From Halobacterium noricense (GTDB taxonomy: Archaea; Halobacteriota; Halobacteria; Halobacteriales; Halobacteriaceae), in assembly GCF_021233435.1 (NCBI RefSeq), contig NZ_CP089468.1, forward strand, positions 1,612,001 through 1,676,000: a DNA stretch of 64,000 bases, read 5' to 3'. This document shows positions 60,806 to 64,000 of the stretch, piece by piece. A model generated the notes under the pieces. The model worked only from the letters and a program-made list of their open reading frames with translations, did no database searches and was not told the DNA's origin. The translations under genes were made by a program, and so were the position numbers. Within the stretch, counting starts at the first letter, position 1, and every line of letters starts with the position of its first letter.

Positions 60806-61698
60806 AAGAAGCGCTCCGTTCTCGTGAGGTCGACGTCGCCGGCGACGTCGTCTTCGAAGTGTTCGGCGAGGGCTTCGACGCTCCAACCGCCGGGCTGGAC
60901 GCCGACGCGGTCCAGCGTGGGTTCGGAGAAGACGCCGACGCGGTCGCCGCCCGCGTACAGCGCGCAGCCGGTGACGTCGACCGCGTGGTCGCTCGCGAGG
61001 AACGCGGCGAACGCAGCGACGCGCTCGGGCGGCATCTCCTCGCGCGTGTACGGGCGGTGTTCTTCGGAGACGGTCTCGGTCATCCGCGTGTAGGCGTTCG
61101 GGACGAGCGCGTTCACGCGGACGCCGTGGCGGTGCATCTCCGAGGAGACGGTGCGCATCATCCCCAGGATGCCGGCCTTCGCGGCGGCGTAGTTCACCTG
61201 GCCGACGTTGCCGCGCGCGGAGTGCGCGCTCGCGGCGAGATACGACCGCTGGCTGTCGAAGCCGCCATCGCCTGCGGCGTCTCGCCAGTGCTTGCAGGCG
61301 GCCTGCAGGAGCGTGAACTGGCCGGTGAGGTTCGTCTCGACGACGGCCTGCCAGTCCTCGGCGTCGAGCTTGTAACTGAGGTCGTCCCGGAGGATGCCCG
61401 CGAAGTTGAGCACGCTGTCTACGCGCCCGTGCTCGGCGACGGTGTCGGCGACGAGGTCGTCGGCGTACGCGAACTCCGTGAGGTCGCCGGCGTGTGCGGT
61501 CGCATCGCCGCCGTTCTCGCGGATGGATTCGGCGATGCGTTCGGCGACGTCTGGGTCGCTGCCTTCTCCGTGGACGGAGGTGCCGAGGTCGTTGACGACG
61601 ACAGTCGCGCCGTGGTCGGCGAGCGCTCGCGCGGTCGCTTCGCCGAGGCCGTTGCCGCCGCCACCGACGATGCAGACCTTCTCGTCGAGGCTCGTCAT
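60802..61698 (-). CDS. Short-chain dehydrogenase (3-hydroxyacyl-CoA dehydrogenase type)
   Basis: A 298-residue SDR. The NAD-binding motif is VCIVGGGGNGLGEATARALA, followed by VVVNDLGTSV as in multifunctional-enzyme-type 3-hydroxyacyl-CoA dehydrogenases. The catalytic set is visible: Asn in LNFAGILRDD, Ser in YLAASAHSARGN, and Tyr and Lys in QVNYAAAKAGILG. It probably oxidises a 3-hydroxyacyl-CoA. It lies between the transducer and the fused HACD/ECH gene, divergent from the latter across 220 bp. The ATG at 61698 is the family start. Confidence 0.88.
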   Translation of the reverse strand: MTSLDEKVCIVGGGGNGLGEATARALADHGATVVVNDLGTSVHGEGSDPDVAERIAESIRENGGDATAHAGDLTEFAYADDLVADTVAEHGRVDSVLNFAGILRDDLSYKLDAEDWQAVVETNLTGQFTLLQAACKHWRDAAGDGGFDSQRSYLAASAHSARGNVGQVNYAAAKAGILGMMRTVSSEMHRHGVRVNALVPNAYTRMTETVSEEHRPYTREEMPPERVAAFAAFLASDHAVDVTGCALYAGGDRVGVFSEPTLDRVGVQPGGWSVEALAEHFEDDVAGDVDLTRTERFF

Positions 61699-61875
61699 CG
61701 CTGTCCCTCCATCCGCGCGGGAGCGCGGTCGTTGGTCGATTTGTGGTCGGTCGGATTGCAGGTGTGAACGCGTCGAGAGCGCATGTCGCGGAATTCGACG
61801 ACCCGGCATGCAAAGCTTTGGGAGTGCGCGCACCGCATCAGTAGTTAACTAAAATGGGCATATCACGAAACAGAA

Positions 61876-61895
61876 TAACCGACACTTTAAATATC
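61876..61895 (+). promoter_or_regulatory. Promoter of the HACD/ECH fusion with shared 11-mer
   Basis: TAACCGACACT (61876-61886) sits directly before TTAAATAT (61888-61895), about 26 bases before the ATG at 61918: a leaderless promoter. The same 11-mer lies before the TATA box of the acyl-CoA synthetase (43715). It may be the BRE/regulator site common to two acyl-CoA genes. Confidence 0.6.
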
Positions 61896-61917
61896 GAGGT
61901 TAACTTGTACTCGAACG

Positions 61918-63855
61918 ATGGGAGAAAGTGACATACAGCGCGTGACCGTGCTCGGCGCGGGAAGCATGGGCCACGGCATCGCGGAAATCGCAGCCGTCGC
62001 GGGCTACGACGTCGTGCTCCGCGACGTCGAACGCGAGTACGTCGACGACGGCCTCGAACAGATCGAGTGGAGCCTCGGCAAACTCGAAGAGAAGGGCCGC
62101 ATCGGCGAGACGGCCGACGACGTGCGCGCCCGCATCGAGGGCGCAGTCGACCTCGAAACCGCCACCGAATCGGCGGACCTCGTCGTCGAGGCGATTCCCG
62201 AAGACCTCGACCTCAAGAAGGACACCTTCGCCGAAGTCGACGACTACGCCCCCGACCACGCGATTCTCGCGTCGAACACCTCCGGGCTCAGTATCACCGC
62301 CATCGGCGCGGCGACCGACCGACCCGAACAGGTCGTCGGCGCGCACTTCTTCAACCCGCCCGTGAAGATGGACCTCGTGGAGGTCGTTCACGGCGAGGAG
62401 ACCAGCGAGGCGACGCTCGAGGCCATCCACGCGTTCGTCGACGACCTCGACAAGCGCGCCATCGACGTCAAGCGCGACGTCCACGGCTTCATCGTGAACA
62501 ACGTGATGCTGCCGTTCATCGAGGAGGCCGCGTGGATGCTCGGCGACGACGAGACGACGGTTCAGCAGGCCGACGCCGCGATGGTCTACCAGCGCGGCTA
62601 CCCGATGGGCCCGTTCGAACTCGCTGACTACACGGGCATCGACATCGCCTCCCACTTCCGCGAGGGCACGGACCTCGACTCCCCGCCGGCAATCGCGGAG
62701 AAGGTCGAGAACGAGAACCTCGGGAAGAAGACGGGGCAGGGCTTCTACGACTGGGAAGCCGAGGGGCCGAACTACGAGCCCGGCGACGGCGAAGACTTCG
62801 ACTGGCTGCGCGTGGAGGCACGAATGGTCAACGAGGCCGCGAAGCTCGTCGGCGGCGACGTCGCCACACCCGACGACGTGGACCTCGGGAGCCGCCTCGG
62901 CGCGCGCTTCCCCGAGGGCGTCTGCCGGCTCGGCGACCAAATCGGCCTCGACAAGGTGCTCGACAAACTCCAGACGCTCCACGAGGAAACGGGCTCGGAA
63001 CGCTTCGCGCCCGCGGACTACCTCGTCGAACTCGTGAACGCCGGCCACACGGGCGTGGACGCCGGTCGCGGGTTCCACGATTACGCCGGTGACGGTCCCT
63101 ACCAGTACATCAACAAGGAACTCACCGAACGCGGCGTCCTCGAAATCGAGTTCGACCGCCCGGAGCGCCTGAACGCGTTCTCCGAGACGATGTTCGGCGA
63201 GGTCGAGGAGGCGCTCGACAACGCCGACACCGACGAGGTGTCCTGCGTGGTCTTCTCCGGCGCGGGGCAGGCGTTCAGCTCCGGCGCGGACATCACGGCC
63301 TTCATGGCCGCCGAACCGACGGAACTGATGGACGTCGACGAGACGATTCAGGCCATCGACCAGTTCGAGCGTCCGACGCTCGCGCGCATCGACGGCTTCT
63401 GTCTGGGCGCGGGCTTCGAAATCGCGCTCGCGTGCGACCTCCGCATCGCCACCGAGGACTCCTCGCTGGGCGCGCCCGAAATCAACCTCGGGCTCATCCC
63501 GGGCGGCGGCGGCACGCAGCGGCTCACGCGCATCGTCGGCGAGGGCCGCGCGAAGGAGTTGGTCTTCCGCGGCGAGCAGATTTCCGCCGAGCGCGCCGCC
63601 GACTGGGGGCTGCTCAACCGCGCGGTGCCCGAAGACGAATTCGACGACGTCGTCGGCGAGTTCGTCGACGACCTCGCTGACGGGCCGAAGACGGCGCTGA
63701 AAGTCGCCAAGCGCGTCATCGACGACGGACAGGACGCCAGCCTGCAGGCCGGCCTCGACTCCGAGAGCCAGGCGTTCGGGCTGCTGACGACGACCGAGGA
63801 CATGGTCGAGGGCGTCACGGCGTTCCGTGACGACCGCGAACCGGAGTTCGAGTGA
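61918..63855 (+). CDS. Fused 3-hydroxyacyl-CoA dehydrogenase/enoyl-CoA hydratase
   Basis: A 645-residue bifunctional beta-oxidation enzyme. Residues 1-280 are the NAD-dependent dehydrogenase (VTVLGAGSMGHGIAEIAAV, AHFFNPPVKMDLVEVVHG, YPMGPFELADYTG); about 290-390 is the second helical domain; about 395-645 is the crotonase (FSGAGQAFSSGADITAFMA, GFCLGAGFEIALACDLRIAT, APEINLGLIPGGGGTQRL) with its oxyanion glycines and the catalytic Glu region. Domain order dehydrogenase-hydratase is the archaeal type. Start overlaps nothing upstream; the stop overlaps the thiolase-like gene by one base. Confidence 0.95.
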   Translation: MGESDIQRVTVLGAGSMGHGIAEIAAVAGYDVVLRDVEREYVDDGLEQIEWSLGKLEEKGRIGETADDVRARIEGAVDLETATESADLVVEAIPEDLDLKKDTFAEVDDYAPDHAILASNTSGLSITAIGAATDRPEQVVGAHFFNPPVKMDLVEVVHGEETSEATLEAIHAFVDDLDKRAIDVKRDVHGFIVNNVMLPFIEEAAWMLGDDETTVQQADAAMVYQRGYPMGPFELADYTGIDIASHFREGTDLDSPPAIAEKVENENLGKKTGQGFYDWEAEGPNYEPGDGEDFDWLRVEARMVNEAAKLVGGDVATPDDVDLGSRLGARFPEGVCRLGDQIGLDKVLDKLQTLHEETGSERFAPADYLVELVNAGHTGVDAGRGFHDYAGDGPYQYINKELTERGVLEIEFDRPERLNAFSETMFGEVEEALDNADTDEVSCVVFSGAGQAFSSGADITAFMAAEPTELMDVDETIQAIDQFERPTLARIDGFCLGAGFEIALACDLRIATEDSSLGAPEINLGLIPGGGGTQRLTRIVGEGRAKELVFRGEQISAERAADWGLLNRAVPEDEFDDVVGEFVDDLADGPKTALKVAKRVIDDGQDASLQAGLDSESQAFGLLTTTEDMVEGVTAFRDDREPEFE

Positions 63856-64000
63856 TGCCCCGGAACGCTGCAATCGTCGGCGGCGGGCACGCGGACTGGG
63901 GCAAGCGCGAAGCGACGTGGAAAGACCTCGCCCAGGAGGCCGGGAAGGCTACCTTCGACGACGTGGACGGTCTCGGGCCCGACGACGTCGAGGGCCTGTT
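63855..64000 (+). CDS. Thiolase-like protein, N-terminus only (runs off the right edge)
   Basis: Forty-eight complete codons starting PRNAAIVGGGHADWGKREAT at the ATG at 63855, then a run of acidic residues. The start AAIVG-G-x-T/H-x-[WF]-G-x-R is that of archaeal thiolases and SCP2-like acetyl-CoA acetyltransferases. It overlaps the fusion gene's stop by one base (TGATG), so it completes a beta-oxidation operon. The catalytic Cys lies beyond the window. Confidence 0.65.
   Translation, partial: MPRNAAIVGGGHADWGKREATWKDLAQEAGKATFDDVDGLGPDDVEGL

Noticed and set aside
61900-63873. Minus-strand frame of 657 codons opposite the HACD/ECH fusion
   Set aside because: Shadow frame; the plus strand has full catalytic motifs of both domains.
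1-64000. tRNA, rRNA or CRISPR array
   Set aside because: I searched by eye for TPsiC-like GGTTCGAATCC words within cloverleaf context and for regularly spaced short repeats; candidates all fell inside protein genes or lacked structure.

Overview
The window is haloarchaeal DNA. The proteins are very acidic, with Asp/Glu-rich surfaces. Secreted proteins carry twin-arginine signals, several followed by a lipobox. Many promoters place a TATA-like box about 25-30 bases before the start codon, as expected for leaderless archaeal mRNAs. Coding DNA is GC-rich, except for a visibly AT-richer block at about 9.2-19.5 kb. The genus cannot be told from the sequence alone. The left edge cuts an aminotransferase and the right edge cuts a thiolase-like gene.

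Region by region. (1) 1-7.9 kb: an aminotransferase/Lrp pair, a 1-Cys peroxiredoxin and a run of NAD(P)-linked oxidoreductases with a DoxX membrane protein. (2) 7.9-9.5 kb: a ParA ATPase, a small acidic partner, and two 159-bp-spaced direct repeats packed with AATAGG and AGCTAAG words. This looks like a partition cassette, and an identical 14-bp site lies 7.8 kb away at 1425. (3) 9.5-19.5 kb: an accessory island with decayed genes, relics of TnpB-type elements, one intact DDE insertion sequence and two regulators. It also holds a Tat-exported serine protease followed by a lipoprotein that repeats the protease's N-terminal domain. (4) 19.5-25.6 kb: an IclR regulator and a complete 2-oxoacid dehydrogenase operon (E1 alpha, E1 beta, E2, E3). 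(5) 25.6-30.7 kb: an amidohydrolase/Rieske ferredoxin pair and a nitrate/sulfonate-type ABC transporter. (6) 31-42.8 kb: lactate or glycolate oxidation, with LutC, a LutB-LutA fusion and a giant FAD/Fe-S fusion. An aldehyde dehydrogenase, a branched-chain-type substrate-binding protein and two regulators lie among them. (7) 42.8-64 kb: a prenyltransferase-like protein, an acyl-CoA synthetase, an SLC13-type carrier, ADP-forming acyl-CoA synthetase subunits, a hot-dog thioesterase, gentisate dioxygenase, a FAH-family hydrolase, a scattered Liv-type ABC transporter, a soluble chemotaxis transducer, an SDR and a fused 3-hydroxyacyl-CoA dehydrogenase/enoyl-CoA hydratase.

Taken together, regions 5-7 describe uptake and oxidation of organic acids, probably including aromatic acids through gentisate, with CoA activation, thioester hydrolysis and beta-oxidation-like steps. 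The two most original signals are the ParA/partner/repeat cassette and the protease-lipoprotein pair. No rRNA, tRNA or CRISPR array was seen.
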